Shown here in pieces: positions 45,208 through 58,263 of a stretch of 64,000 bases of DNA (the first letter of the stretch is position 1; each line of letters begins with the position of its first letter). The stretch is from Lichenicola sp965198575 (GTDB lineage Bacteria; Pseudomonadota; Alphaproteobacteria; Acetobacterales; Acetobacteraceae): contig NZ_OZ240671.1 of the NCBI RefSeq assembly GCF_965198575.1, forward strand, positions 2,604,001 through 2,668,000. The letters are read 5' to 3'. A program made the position numbers and the translations under genes. Below the pieces are notes generated by a model. That model ran no database searches and was not told the DNA's origin. It saw nothing but the letters and a program-made list of their open reading frames with translations.

Positions 45208-47342
45208 GTGTGTGCGGCCGGCTCGAGTTCGAACATCAGGAAGGAGCGCCCGGTCACGCCATACATGTGCTCCGGGGTGAAGATCCCGCTCTCCTTCTCC
45301 TCTTCCTCTTCGGAGAGGTTGGTGTCGATCAGCAGCTTCCATTGCTGCTCTGTGGCGGGCGGAAGCTTGAACTCGACCAGGTCGTGCCAGGCGTTGAACA
45401 CCAGCAGCAGGGTCGCATCGATGCCGCGCTTGCGAATACCGGTCGGCTGTGCGCGACCATCCAGCATGAGCCCGAAGCACTGCGCCGTCGACCAGTCGTC
45501 GATGCCCATTTCGCCGCCCCCGGCATTGACCCAGGTGAGCTCCTTGATGTCGAGCTCCTCGTTATAGGCCTCGGTCAGGAACCGGCCGCGGCGCAGGATC
45601 GGAAAGCGGCGGCGAAGGGCGGTCAGCCGGCTCACGAACCGGATCAGGCTCTGGCCCTTCTCCTCGATATCCCAGTTCACCCAGCTGATATCGCTGTCCT
45701 GGCAATAGGCGTTGTTGTTGCCCTGCTGGGTGCGACCGAACTCGTCGCCGGCGAGCAGCATCGGGGTGCCCTGGCTCAGCAACAGCGTCGACAGCATGTT
45801 GCGGATCTGCCGCGCCCGGACACGCTGGATCTCGGGATCGTCGGTCGGACCCTCGACGCCGTAATTGAACGAGCGGTTGTCGGACGAGCCGTCCTTGTTG
45901 TCCTCGCCGTTGGCCTCGTTGTGCTTCTCGTTGTAGGTGACGCAATCGTTCAGCGTGAAGCCGTCATGGGCTGTGATGAAGTTCACGCATGCCCATGGCT
46001 TGCGACCCTGGTGGTCGAATTCCTGCGGACTGGCGAGCAGGCGCGGCGCCAGCTTCCCGGCGGTCAGGTCGCCCTTCCAGAACTCGCGCGTCTCGTCACG
46101 GTACTTGTCGTTCCACTCGGCCCAGCCAGGCGGGAACTCGCCAACCTGGTAGCCGCCAGGCCCGCAGTCCCAGGGTTCCGCGATCAGCTTCACGGTGCCC
46201 AGCACGGGGTCCTGCGAACAGGCCTTCAGGAAGCCGGACTGGTTGTCGAAGCCGTTCGGCTCGCGCGCCAGGATCGTTCCGAGATCGAAGCGGAAGCCGT
46301 CGACGTGGGTCTCGTTGGCCCAGTAGCGCAGGCTGTCGGTCACCATCTGGATCACCCGCGGGTGGCTCAGATTGACGGTGTTGCCGGTCCCGGTGTCGTT
46401 GACGTAGTAGCGCGGGTTGTCCGCGGTCAGGCGGTAATACGAGGCGTTGTCGATGCCCTTGTACGATAGGGTCGGTCCGCGCTCGTTGCCTTCGGCGGTA
46501 TGATTATAGACCACGTCGAGGATCACCTCGAGGTCGGCCTCGTGGATCGCCGCCACCATCTCCTTGAACTCGCGCAGCGACTGCTCGCTCTCATGCGCGT
46601 ATCGGGTATTCGGTGCGAAGAAGCCGATCGAGTTGTAGCCCCAGAAATTGGTGAGGCCCTTCTCGAGCAGATTGCTGTCGAGAATGAAGCTATGGATCGG
46701 CAGGAATTCGATCGATGTGACGCCGATCGACTTGATATAGTCGAGCACCGCGGGCTCCATCATGCCCTTGTAGGTGCCGCGATGCGCCTCCGGCACCTTC
46801 GGGTGCTTCATGGTGTAGCCGCGCACGTGCGTCTCGTACAGGACCGTGCGGTCCCAGGCGATCGGATTGCGGGTGGCCTGGCCTTTCCAGTCGAAGTCCG
46901 GGTCGATGACCACGCTCTTCGGCATGAACGGCGCGCTGTCGCGATCATCGAAGCTCAGATCATCGTCCGGGTGGCCGATGGTGTAGCCGAACAGCGCGTG
47001 GTCCCAGATCAGCTCGCCGTTATGGGCGCGTGCATACGGGTCCAGCAGCAGCTTGTTCGGGTTGAAGCGGTGGCCGGCATCCGGCGCGTACGGCCCATGC
47101 ACGCGGAAACCATAGATCTGTCCCGGGGCGAGGTCGGGGAGATAGCCGTGGAAGATCTGGTCGGTATATTCCGGCAGCGTGATCCGCTCGAGCTCGGTCG
47201 TGCCGGTCGGGTCGAACAGGCACACCTCGACCTTCGTCGCGTTGGCCGAGAACAAGGCGAAGTTCACTCCCTTGCCGTCCCAGGTGGCGCCACGCGGGTA
47301 GGGGAGGCCCTCGCGGAGCCTGTTCTTTGCAAAAACAGCCAC
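45204..47342 (-). CDS. glgX: Glycogen debranching enzyme GlgX/TreX
   Basis: 712 residues from GTG 47342 (preceded by GGAAT), giving the N terminus AVFAKNRLREGLPYPRGATW. The frame is open upstream but that part overlaps the next gene. It cleaves alpha-1,6 branches of glycogen or maltodextrin to feed TreY and TreZ. GH13 isoamylase motifs: VILDVVYNHTAEGNERGPTL, VDGFRFDLGTILAREPNG, VKLIAEPWDCGPGGYQVGEF, and FITAHDGFTLNDCVTYNEKH. First gene of the coupled treX-treZ-treY set, which supplies trehalose as stress protectant. Confidence 0.94.
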
Positions 47343-47436
47343 TGTTATTCCTAAACCAACGAGAGATGACGAGCACACGCGCCGCCCAAGAACCCGGATC
47401 AGGTCACCCGGTTCCGTAGGCCGGACAAAGCGGCTG

Positions 47437-48429
47437 CTACCCGCCGAACTCCCTGGTCTCGCCGAAGCCCAGGGTGGTGAACGCGTCGCGGTCGATCCCT
47501 TGGGCGAGAAGTGCCGCGGCCAGGCGCCGTGGTGGCTCGTCGATCGGCTCGTCGGTGAGCTGGAAGGTGCCGAAATGTATGCCGACGGACCGTCGCGCCT
47601 GCAGCGCCCGGTGCGCACCGGCGGCTTCCTCCGGATCCATATGCACAGGGGCCATCAGGTTGCGCGGATCGTAGGCGCCGATCGGCAGCAGCGCCAGATC
47701 GGGCGCGCCCAGCCGCTGGTGGATCTCGAGCCAGTGTGGACCGTCCCCGGAATCGCCGGCGAACAGCACACGCAAGCCCTGGTGCTCGATCATGAAGCCC
47801 GACCAGAGGGCGGCGTTCCTGTCGAACGGGGTGCGAGCGGAGAAGTGCCGCGCCGGTGTTGCGGTGACCACGGCATCCCGCAATGTGTGCTGCTGCCACC
47901 AATCCAGCTCGGTGATCGACGCGGCGCCGGCCTTGGCCAGCAGATGCCGGTTGCCGAGCGGGGTAATGAAGGCCGGATCGTCGCGCCTGACCACCGCGCG
48001 CAGGCTGGCCAGGTCGAGATGGTCGTAATGGTTGTGCGACACCAGGACGAGGTCGATCCGCGGCAGATCCTCGAACCTGCGGCCCGGCGGCCGGGCACGC
48101 TGCGGGCCCAGCCACTGCACCGGCGAGCAGCGCTGGCTGAAGATCGGATCGGTCAGGATGGTCAAACCGCCGAGACGCAGCAGGAAGCTCGAATGCCCGA
48201 TGAAGGTGAGGGCGATGCCGCCCGGGGGAGGCGCGGTCCCGGGGTCGCCCGCGGGCGGCGGATCGGTCACATGCTCCGGCCAGCGGACCCGAGTGCCGCC
48301 GAACCGCCAGCGCAGGATCGGCATGAGCCCGCGTGCGGGCTCCGGCTGTCCGGCATCGCCGGCCATGGCGGGATTGTGGAAGTGCTCGCCGTCGCAATGG
48401 TCCGAGACCGGGAACCTGGGGCGGCTCAT
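47437..48429 (-). CDS. NAPE-PLD-like metallo-beta-lactamase-fold hydrolase
   Basis: 330 residues from ATG 48429, overlapping the upstream ndh stop by ATGA. The frame is open much further upstream, but only as the shadow of ndh. The zinc motif is LVLVSHNHYDHLDLASLRAV near residue 130, preceded by FIGHSSFLLRLGGLTILTDP and followed by HFSARTPFDRNAALWSGF and LLPIGAYDPRNL. This is the family of N-acylphosphatidylethanolamine phospholipase D and UlaG-like enzymes. No signal peptide is evident. Coupling with a quinone-reducing dehydrogenase is unusual and may point to a membrane lipid role. Confidence 0.88.
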   Translation of the reverse strand: MSRPRFPVSDHCDGEHFHNPAMAGDAGQPEPARGLMPILRWRFGGTRVRWPEHVTDPPPAGDPGTAPPPGGIALTFIGHSSFLLRLGGLTILTDPIFSQRCSPVQWLGPQRARPPGRRFEDLPRIDLVLVSHNHYDHLDLASLRAVVRRDDPAFITPLGNRHLLAKAGAASITELDWWQQHTLRDAVVTATPARHFSARTPFDRNAALWSGFMIEHQGLRVLFAGDSGDGPHWLEIHQRLGAPDLALLPIGAYDPRNLMAPVHMDPEEAAGAHRALQARRSVGIHFGTFQLTDEPIDEPPRRLAAALLAQGIDRDAFTTLGFGETREFGG

Positions 48430-49787
48430 GCTCTGGCACCCGGCCGATCCGACGGCGGCAACCGGGTGATGACACGCGCGCCACGGCTGTAGGTCAGCCA
48501 CGCCCAGACCCAGTTCACATAAACCACGACCCGGCTCCGGGCGCTCACCAGCAGCATGAGATGCACCGCACTCCAGACCAGCCAGGCCGCGAAGCCGGTC
48601 AGCCGGAGCCAACCGAAATCCGCCACTGCCGAGGAACCCCCGACCATCGCGAGCTGCCCCCAATTCCTGTAGCGGAACGGCTTTGCGGGCGCAGCACTGC
48701 CCCGCCCCCCGGCCGTTCGCAGCCGCTCTGCGATCAGCCGGCCGACATAGGTCCCCTGCTGTTTGGCCACCGCGCCTAGCCCGGGGAGCGGACGGCCATC
48801 CGGCCCCGCGAGCGAGGCCGCGTCGCCGATGACGAAGATCGCGGGGTCCCCGGGGAGGCTGCAATCCGGCTGCACCGCCACCAGGCCGTGATGGCCCGCC
48901 TCGACGCCCAGCCATTTTGCCACCGGCGTCGCCTCGGTGCCGGCTGCCCAGAACACGCACTCCGCCTCGATCCGCTCGCCGCCGGCAGTGACCCCGCCGG
49001 CATCGATCGCCTCCACGCCGGCACCGAGACGGAGCTCGATCCCGAGCGACTGAAGACGCCGTGCCGCGTAGTCCGAGAGACGCCGCGGGAAGGCGGCAAG
49101 CACATGCGGGCCGGCATCGCACAGCACGATACGCGACGTGCTGGGGCGGATTCGGCGGAAATCGCGGTCCAGCGTAGTGTGTGCGAGCTCGGCGATCGCG
49201 CCGGCCATCTCGACCCCGGTCGGGCCGGCTCCGACCACGACGAAGGTCAGCAGCCGGCGCGTTTCGGCAGGGTCGTCGCACAGCTCGGCCCGCTCGAAGG
49301 CGTCCAGCAGCCGGTTGCGCAGACCGAGGGCGTCGTCGAGCGTCTTGAGCGCCGGCGCGCGGGCGACCCAGTCGTCGTGGCCGAACCACGAATAGATCGA
49401 GCCGGTGGCCAGCACGAGCGTGTCATAGGCGACCGGCGCCAGGCCGGCGAGCTCGACCATTCGGCGGCCACGATCGATCCCGGTCACGTCCGCCATCATG
49501 ATCTCGACGCCGCGCCGGTTGCGGAACACCGCGCGGATCGGCAAGGCGATGTCGTTGGAGCCCAGCGCCGCGGTGGCGACCTGATACAGCAGTGGCTGGA
49601 ACAGGTTGTGGTTGTTGCGGTCGATCAGAGTGACGTGGATCGAGCGGTCCGCGGTCTTGCGGCGGACGATCGCCTGCGCCGCTGCCAGGCCTCCGAAGCC
49701 GCCACCGACGATCACTACCTTGTGAGTGCCCGGGGAGTCCGGGAGGCCTGCCGGAGCGGCCGGTTCCCGAAGAACTGCATCTGCCAT
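48426..49787 (-). CDS. ndh: Type II NADH:quinone dehydrogenase
   Basis: 453 residues. It passes electrons from NADH to quinone without pumping protons. FAD-binding VVIVGGGFGGLAAAQAIVRR near residue 24, the family segment NNHNLFQPLLYQVATAAL, the second Rossmann motif FVVVGAGPTGVEMAGAIAEL and AIFVIGDAAS are all present, as is the QQGTYVGRLIAERL helix. The C-terminal FAAWLVWSAVHLMLLV and following WAWLTY can anchor to the membrane face. It is coupled to the NAPE-PLD-like gene and divergent from the RND adaptor gene. Confidence 0.92.
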   Translation of the reverse strand: MADAVLREPAAPAGLPDSPGTHKVVIVGGGFGGLAAAQAIVRRKTADRSIHVTLIDRNNHNLFQPLLYQVATAALGSNDIALPIRAVFRNRRGVEIMMADVTGIDRGRRMVELAGLAPVAYDTLVLATGSIYSWFGHDDWVARAPALKTLDDALGLRNRLLDAFERAELCDDPAETRRLLTFVVVGAGPTGVEMAGAIAELAHTTLDRDFRRIRPSTSRIVLCDAGPHVLAAFPRRLSDYAARRLQSLGIELRLGAGVEAIDAGGVTAGGERIEAECVFWAAGTEATPVAKWLGVEAGHHGLVAVQPDCSLPGDPAIFVIGDAASLAGPDGRPLPGLGAVAKQQGTYVGRLIAERLRTAGGRGSAAPAKPFRYRNWGQLAMVGGSSAVADFGWLRLTGFAAWLVWSAVHLMLLVSARSRVVVYVNWVWAWLTYSRGARVITRLPPSDRPGARA

Positions 49788-49896
49788 CGATCACCACCTC
49801 ATCGCCTGGATGGTGCGCAGGCGGCTGCATGACGGGAATATCAAGCACGCTTCAGCCAGCGCGGTTGCACAGGGAGGGCCTGAACGGGTAACAGGG

Positions 49897-49910
49897 TGAC
49901 CGAGCGGTCA
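49897..49910. promoter_or_regulatory. TetR-type operator-like palindrome before the RND efflux genes
   Basis: TGACCG-AG-CGGTCA has perfect 6-base arms with a 2-base spacer, and a further GTGACCGGT half lies at 49911-49919. This is the form of many TetR/AcrR operators for efflux pumps. It lies in the divergent spacer, 109 bases before the adaptor start and 110 bases from the ndh start. No TetR gene is present in the window. Confidence 0.5.
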
Positions 49911-50018
49911 GTGACCGGTGCCTCCGGGTGGCATGCGCTCGACACGACCGGCCGAACCAGTCGGCCGCCGACCTGCTGGCCGTTCCATGAGCCAGCCGAT
50001 GAGTTAAGGAAATCCTCG

Positions 50019-51419
50019 ATGCAGCGCTTCCTGGCGTCGGCGGCGACGCGCGTCGCCCATCGGTCGGCCCCGCTCCGTCTGTCCTCTCCCCAGCACGCCC
50101 CCTCCCAGCGGGTGTCTTTCCGGTTGGCCCCATTCTGCCTGGCGGCGCTGCTGTCCGCGGGTGGTCTGGTCGTCGCACCGGGGCACGCTTCCGCAGCACC
50201 TCCGGCGGGAGGTGCACCGCCGCCGCCGCCGGTCGGTGTGGAGCCGGTGCGGATGCAGGCGGTCACCTCGTCGGCCGAGTATATCGGCCGCATCGCCGCC
50301 ATCGACCGCGTCGCCCTGGTGGCGCGCGTGACCGCCTATCTCGACAAGCGGATGTTCGACGAGGGCTCCGAGGTCAAGAAGGGCGACCTGCTCTATGTGC
50401 TGGAGCAGGGCCCGTTCCAGGCGCAGGTGCTCGCCCAGCAGGGCGCACTCGCGCAGGCGCAGTCGACCGTGGTCAATGCCCGGATCAACTTCCAGCGCCA
50501 GGCCGAGCTGCTGCGCACCCCCGCCGGCCAGAAGCAGGCGTACGACAACGCGCAGGCCAGCGCCCAGGGTGGGGCGGCCAACGTGCTGACCGCACAGGGC
50601 AACCTGCAGTCTGCGCAGATCCAGCTCGGCTACACCGAGATCCGCGCGCCGGTGGATGGGCGGATTTCCGCGACCTCGGTCAACGAGGGCAACGTGGTGA
50701 GCCCGAGCAGCGGCACCCTGGCGACGATCGTCACCCAGGACCCGATGTACGTGACGTTCCCGGTCGCCACCCGCGACCTGCTGACGCTGCAGAAGAAGTA
50801 CGCGGCCGTCGGCGGGCTCGGATCGGCGGCGATCAAGCTGACGCTGAGCGACGGCACCGCCTACGACCAGGTCGGCAAGCTCGATTACGTGTCGCCCACG
50901 GTGGCGACCCAGACCGACACCATCACGCTGCGCGCCACCGTCGCCAACCCCAAGCGTGGTGCGGCCTCGAACTCGAGCGGCGTCACCACCCGCGAGCTGG
51001 TGGATGGCGAGTTCGCCACCGTGACGGTGCAGGACCCGCATCCGCTGCAGCAGATGGTGATCCCGCGCGCCGCCGTGCTTTCGGACCAGCAGGGCGACTA
51101 CGTGTTCTCGCCGGACGCGCAGAACAAGGTGATCCGCGCCGACGTCAAGCTTGGCGAAAGCGTCGGCGCCGACGTGGTGGTGTTGTCGGGTCTGCGGCAG
51201 GGCCAGCAGGTCGCGGTGGACGGCATCCAGCGCCTGCATGCTGGCGAGACGGTCACGCCATCCGCGCCGCAGCCGGTGGTCGCCGATCCGGGCCAGAACG
51301 TCACGACAGCCCAGGCGCCGGGTGCCGCAACGGGGGCGACCCAGGGGGCCAAGAACGCGGCTGCCGGCACTGCGGGCAGTCCCACGCCGCCGGCCGGCAC
51401 CGCGCCGTCGCAGCGCTAG
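50019..51419 (+). CDS. RND efflux periplasmic adaptor (membrane fusion protein)
   Basis: 466 residues from ATG 50019 with AAGGA nine bases upstream. A long N-terminal region holds a signal peptide-like stretch near residues 30-57 (RLAPFCLAALLSAGG). The mature protein begins after a Pro-rich linker. Features are the lipoyl/barrel-sandwich part (EYIGRIAAIDRVALVARVTA, then KKGDLLYVLEQGPF), the alpha-hairpin (AQSTVVNARINFQRQAELLR) and the beta-barrel (IRAPVDGRISATSVNEGNVV). The C-terminal 50 residues are Ala/Pro/Gly/Thr-rich and disordered. It links the pump to an outer membrane channel. It is followed by the pump gene after ten bases. Confidence 0.92.
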   Translation: MQRFLASAATRVAHRSAPLRLSSPQHAPSQRVSFRLAPFCLAALLSAGGLVVAPGHASAAPPAGGAPPPPPVGVEPVRMQAVTSSAEYIGRIAAIDRVALVARVTAYLDKRMFDEGSEVKKGDLLYVLEQGPFQAQVLAQQGALAQAQSTVVNARINFQRQAELLRTPAGQKQAYDNAQASAQGGAANVLTAQGNLQSAQIQLGYTEIRAPVDGRISATSVNEGNVVSPSSGTLATIVTQDPMYVTFPVATRDLLTLQKKYAAVGGLGSAAIKLTLSDGTAYDQVGKLDYVSPTVATQTDTITLRATVANPKRGAASNSSGVTTRELVDGEFATVTVQDPHPLQQMVIPRAAVLSDQQGDYVFSPDAQNKVIRADVKLGESVGADVVVLSGLRQGQQVAVDGIQRLHAGETVTPSAPQPVVADPGQNVTTAQAPGAATGATQGAKNAAAGTAGSPTPPAGTAPSQR

Positions 51420-51429
51420 GAGCCGCGGC

Positions 51430-54651
<3,222 letters not shown>

Positions 54652-55275
54652 GGGTGTTGGCAGACGGCGCGGACTAGCGGGGATCATCGCGTCGGCGTAG
54701 GAGGGTTGCCTTCGATCGAGTTTTCGTGATCGTTGGCTTTGTGACCTGGGGTGGCCGGCAGGCGTTGCTCGCAGGAGCGAGAGCGCGCGAAAGTCTGGTG
54801 GACCGACCGCAATCGCTTGGCTGACTGCGGGATGAGTTGGGCGCTCCTCACATGACGACCGAGGGACAGACTTCATGCGACCAAGCCGGACCCAGTTCGT
54901 AACGGCGCCCATCGGACCGACTGCTGGACACCCGTTCGCCAGCACGGCACCGAAACGATGCGGATCTTGACGATGACCGCGGTGCGAACGCCGAACTTGG
55001 GCTCTCCGGCGGCGGCGATCTTCCTCGCGCCGTCGGGTTGCGTGAAATGGAACAGGCGGCGCCGCCATGACCCTGACCGGCCGAGCCTCGACCGCCTGGC
55101 GCTGTCGGCCGGCCATGCATCGATGCCGGTGGCCTCTCTGATGGTCCTGCCCGGCGTGACGTTGCAGCCGATGTCGTCCGCCGGGTGCGGGCGAAGAGGA
55201 ATTTGCTGAAGCTCGAGGCCGACCGGACCCGTCTCAGAGCCTGAATACGATAAAAACTCCAGGAGCAAGAAAGCC
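54652..55275. other. Intergenic stretch, no gene seen
   Basis: 624 bases between the RND pump and tal-pgi. Several frames are open on both strands but none has convincing codon use, an SD or a recognisable family. It could hold remnants of a lost gene. The last 40 bases are AT-richer (GAATACGATAAAAACTCC) and lead into AGGAG, ten bases before the tal-pgi ATG, so the operon promoter is expected here. Confidence 0.5.
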
Positions 55276-58146
55276 ATGAACGTCGTGCAGAAGACACCAG
55301 GTGTGCAGGATGCCGGCAATCCATTGCAGGCGCTCGAGAAGTTCCACCAGTCGCCCTGGCTCGATTTCATCCAGCGCTCGTTCATCGCGGATGGCAGCCT
55401 TTCCAAGCTTGTGCGCGACGACCGCTTGAAGGGCGTCACCTCGAACCCGTCCATCTTCGAAAAGGCGATGGGTCATGGCACCGACTACGACGACCAGTTC
55501 AAGGAGATCGTGAAGGCGGGAAACACCGACGCCTCCGAAATCTACGAAACGATGGCGATCGACGATATCCGCGCCGCCGCCGATGTGCTGAAGCCGGTAT
55601 GGGACGAGACCGAGGGTCTCGACGGGTATGTCAGTCTCGAGGTGTCGCCCTATCTCGGGCTTCGCACCGAGCCGACCATCATCGAGGCACGGCGGCTCTG
55701 GGAAGCGGTCGGCAAGCCGAACCTGATGGTGAAAATTCCCGGCACCGAGCAGGGTGTGCCGGCGATCCGCCAGGTGATCAGCGAGGGCATCAACATCAAT
55801 GTCACGCTGCTATTCTCGATCGACGCCTACAAGAAGGTTCTGGAAGCCTACATTTCGGGTCTCGAGGAGCGGCACAGGAACGGCGGCGATATCAGCCATA
55901 TCGCGTCGGTGGCCAGCTTCTTCGTCAGCCGCATCGACGGGCTGATCGACAAGGAGATCGACAAGCGCCTCGCCGCCAACGACAAGGACAGCGAGACGCT
56001 GAAGTCGCTGCGTGGCAAGGTCGCGATCGCCAACGCCAAGCTGGCATATCAGCATTATCTCGAGGTCAGCGCCGGGCCGCGCTGGCAGGCTCTGAAGGCG
56101 GCCGGCGCCAATCCGCAGCGCCTGCTGTGGGCCTCCACCGGGACCAAGGACAAGGCCTATAGCGACGTGCTCTACGTCGAGGAACTGATCGGCGCAGACA
56201 CCGTCAACACGATGCCGCCGGCGACGATGGATGCGTTCCGTGACCACGGCACCGCGCGTAATGCACTCACCGAGGATGTCGAGGGCGCCCGGCACGTGCT
56301 GGCGGAGACCGAGCGCCTCGGACTCGACCTGACCGGGGTCACCAACAAGCTCGTCGCAGACGGGGTGAGTTCGTTCTCCGACTCGTTCGATGCGTTGCTC
56401 GGCGCGGTGGCAGCAAAGAAGGCTGAGCTTGCCGGCGACACGGTTGCGACAAGCTCGTTCAAGCTGCCCAAGGATGTCGATGACGCCGTGAAGGCGAGCC
56501 TCGAGGAGTGGCGCAAGTCGGGCAAGGTGCGCGATCTGTGGGAGCGTCAGGCGTCGGTCTGGACCGGTGACGACGAGGCGAAATGGCTCAGGTGGCTTGA
56601 TATCGTCTCGGACCGGATCGAGGGTCTGTCCGAGCTGACCGCGTTCCAGAACGAGGTCAAGGCGCGCGGCTTCAGCTCCGTGCTCCTGCTCGGCATGGGC
56701 GGTTCCAGCCTCGGGCCGGAAGTGCTCGGCAGGACGTTCGGCCAGCGTGCGGGATTCCCCGAGTTGCATGTGCTGGACAGCACCGATCCGCAGCAGGTGG
56801 CGACCTTCGAAGGCAAGGTCGATCTGGCTCGCACGCTGGTGATCGTCAGCTCGAAGTCCGGCGGCACGCTCGAGCCGAACATCCTGAAGGCGTTCTTCTT
56901 CGACAAGATGAAGCAGGTGGTCGGGGAGAAGGCAGCGAGCCATTTCGTGGCGATCACCGATCCGGGCTCGCACATGGAAGACGTCGCGACGAAGGACGGC
57001 TTCTGGAAGATCTTCCACGGCGACAAGCAGATCGGCGGTCGCTACTCGGTCCTCTCGAATTTCGGGATGGTTCCCGCAGCGGCGATCGGCCTCGATCTGC
57101 CGGAGTTCCTGTCCAACGCCGAGCGGATGGCGAAGGCCTGCTCGGCTGGCACGCCGCCGACCCAGAACCCGGGTGTCCTGCTCGGCACCCTGCTCGGCGT
57201 CGGTGCGAAGCTTGGCCGCGACAAGGTGACCATCGAGGCATCACCGGGTATTGCGGATCTCGGCGCCTGGCTCGAGCAGCTGCTGGCAGAGTCCACCGGC
57301 AAGATCGGCAAGGGGCTGATCCCGATCGAGGGCGAGGCCATCGGTGCGCCGTCGGTTTACGGCAACGACCGGGTGTTCGCCTATCTGCGCCTGACCGATA
57401 GCCCGGACGCCTCGCAGGATGCAGCGATCAAGATGCTCGAGGAGGCCGGGCAGCCAGTCGTGACCATCTCGCTCGCCTCGAAGATGCAGATTGCGCAGGA
57501 GTTCTTCCGCTGGGAGTTCGCGACCGCGGTGGCCGGCTCGATCATCGGCATCAACGCGTTCAACCAGCCTGACGTCGAGGCCAGCAAGATCGAGACCCGG
57601 AAACTCACCGATGCCTACACCAAGAGTGGCACGTTGCCCGACGAAAAGGCGTTTGCCACGGACGGCGACTTCTCGTTCTTCGCAGATGCGAGCAACGCCG
57701 ATGCGCTGAAGGGTGACGGGCTCGATGCGATCCTGGAAGCGCAGTTCGGGCGCATCAAGGCTGGCGACTACGTCGCGTTGCTCGCGTATATCGAGCGCGA
57801 CGACAAGACGATCGCGTGGATCCAGAAGGCGCGGCTTGCGATCCGTGACGCGAAGCACGTGGCGACCGCAGCAGAGTTCGGGCCGCGGTTCCTGCATTCC
57901 ACCGGCCAGGCTTACAAGGGTGGACCCAACAGCGGTGTGTTCCTGCAGATCACTGCCGACGACGCAGCCGATCTGAAGGTTCCTGGCGAGACCTACAGCT
58001 TCAGCGTCGTGAAGGCGGCGCAGGCGCGCGGCGACTTCGACGTGCTCGCCGAACGGGGCCGTCGGGCCCTGCGCGTTCACATCAAGGGCAACCTTGCAGT
58101 CGGCCTGGAGCGGCTTGGCAACGCGATAATTTCAGCGGTCGGTTGA
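55276..58146 (+). CDS. tal-pgi: Bifunctional transaldolase/glucose-6-phosphate isomerase
   Basis: 956 residues. Residues ~15-370 are transaldolase: LDFIQRSFIADGSLSKLVRD, VTSNPSIFEKAM, the Schiff-base Lys in LMVKIPGTEQGVPAIRQVIS near residue 152, and LWASTGTKDKAYSDVLYVEE. Residues ~395-956 are glucose-6-phosphate isomerase: VLLLGMGGSSLGPEVLGRTF near 469, VIVSSKSGGTLEPNILKAFF and GRYSVLSNFGMVPAAAIGLD. The fused enzyme is characteristic of Acetobacteraceae and some other bacteria. It joins the non-oxidative branch back to glucose 6-phosphate and thus supports a cyclic pentose phosphate pathway. It is first in the operon and is followed by a terminator-like hairpin. Confidence 0.96.
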   Translation: MNVVQKTPGVQDAGNPLQALEKFHQSPWLDFIQRSFIADGSLSKLVRDDRLKGVTSNPSIFEKAMGHGTDYDDQFKEIVKAGNTDASEIYETMAIDDIRAAADVLKPVWDETEGLDGYVSLEVSPYLGLRTEPTIIEARRLWEAVGKPNLMVKIPGTEQGVPAIRQVISEGININVTLLFSIDAYKKVLEAYISGLEERHRNGGDISHIASVASFFVSRIDGLIDKEIDKRLAANDKDSETLKSLRGKVAIANAKLAYQHYLEVSAGPRWQALKAAGANPQRLLWASTGTKDKAYSDVLYVEELIGADTVNTMPPATMDAFRDHGTARNALTEDVEGARHVLAETERLGLDLTGVTNKLVADGVSSFSDSFDALLGAVAAKKAELAGDTVATSSFKLPKDVDDAVKASLEEWRKSGKVRDLWERQASVWTGDDEAKWLRWLDIVSDRIEGLSELTAFQNEVKARGFSSVLLLGMGGSSLGPEVLGRTFGQRAGFPELHVLDSTDPQQVATFEGKVDLARTLVIVSSKSGGTLEPNILKAFFFDKMKQVVGEKAASHFVAITDPGSHMEDVATKDGFWKIFHGDKQIGGRYSVLSNFGMVPAAAIGLDLPEFLSNAERMAKACSAGTPPTQNPGVLLGTLLGVGAKLGRDKVTIEASPGIADLGAWLEQLLAESTGKIGKGLIPIEGEAIGAPSVYGNDRVFAYLRLTDSPDASQDAAIKMLEEAGQPVVTISLASKMQIAQEFFRWEFATAVAGSIIGINAFNQPDVEASKIETRKLTDAYTKSGTLPDEKAFATDGDFSFFADASNADALKGDGLDAILEAQFGRIKAGDYVALLAYIERDDKTIAWIQKARLAIRDAKHVATAAEFGPRFLHSTGQAYKGGPNSGVFLQITADDAADLKVPGETYSFSVVKAAQARGDFDVLAERGRRALRVHIKGNLAVGLERLGNAIISAVG

Positions 58147-58154
58147 CCCTGTCG

Positions 58155-58198
58155 CCGGGGCACCGCGGATCGACCGGTCCGCAGTGCCCCGGCCTTTT
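58155..58198 (+). terminator. Rho-independent terminator-like hairpin after tal-pgi
   Basis: CCGGGGCAC at 58155-58163 pairs with GTGCCCCGG at 58184-58192, and GCGGA pairs with TCCGC inside it. A CCTTTTCC tail follows. It lies nine bases after the tal-pgi stop and ahead of gnd. It may end or attenuate transcription, making gnd and downstream genes a partly separate unit. Confidence 0.6.
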
Positions 58199-58263
58199 CC
58201 TGATGTATCAATTCGCGTAGGCCGCGTTCCAGCAGCAACGTGATGACCAGCGAGGACCCTTTC

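Noticed and set aside
48430..49389. Long N-terminal extension of the NAPE-PLD-like frame
   Set aside because: It lies wholly inside ndh in another frame; ATG 48429 with the ATGA overlap gives a normal length.
54652..55275. Transposase remnant or small gene before tal-pgi
   Set aside because: Several open frames were read on both strands but none shows a recognisable motif, terminal inverted repeats or an SD.
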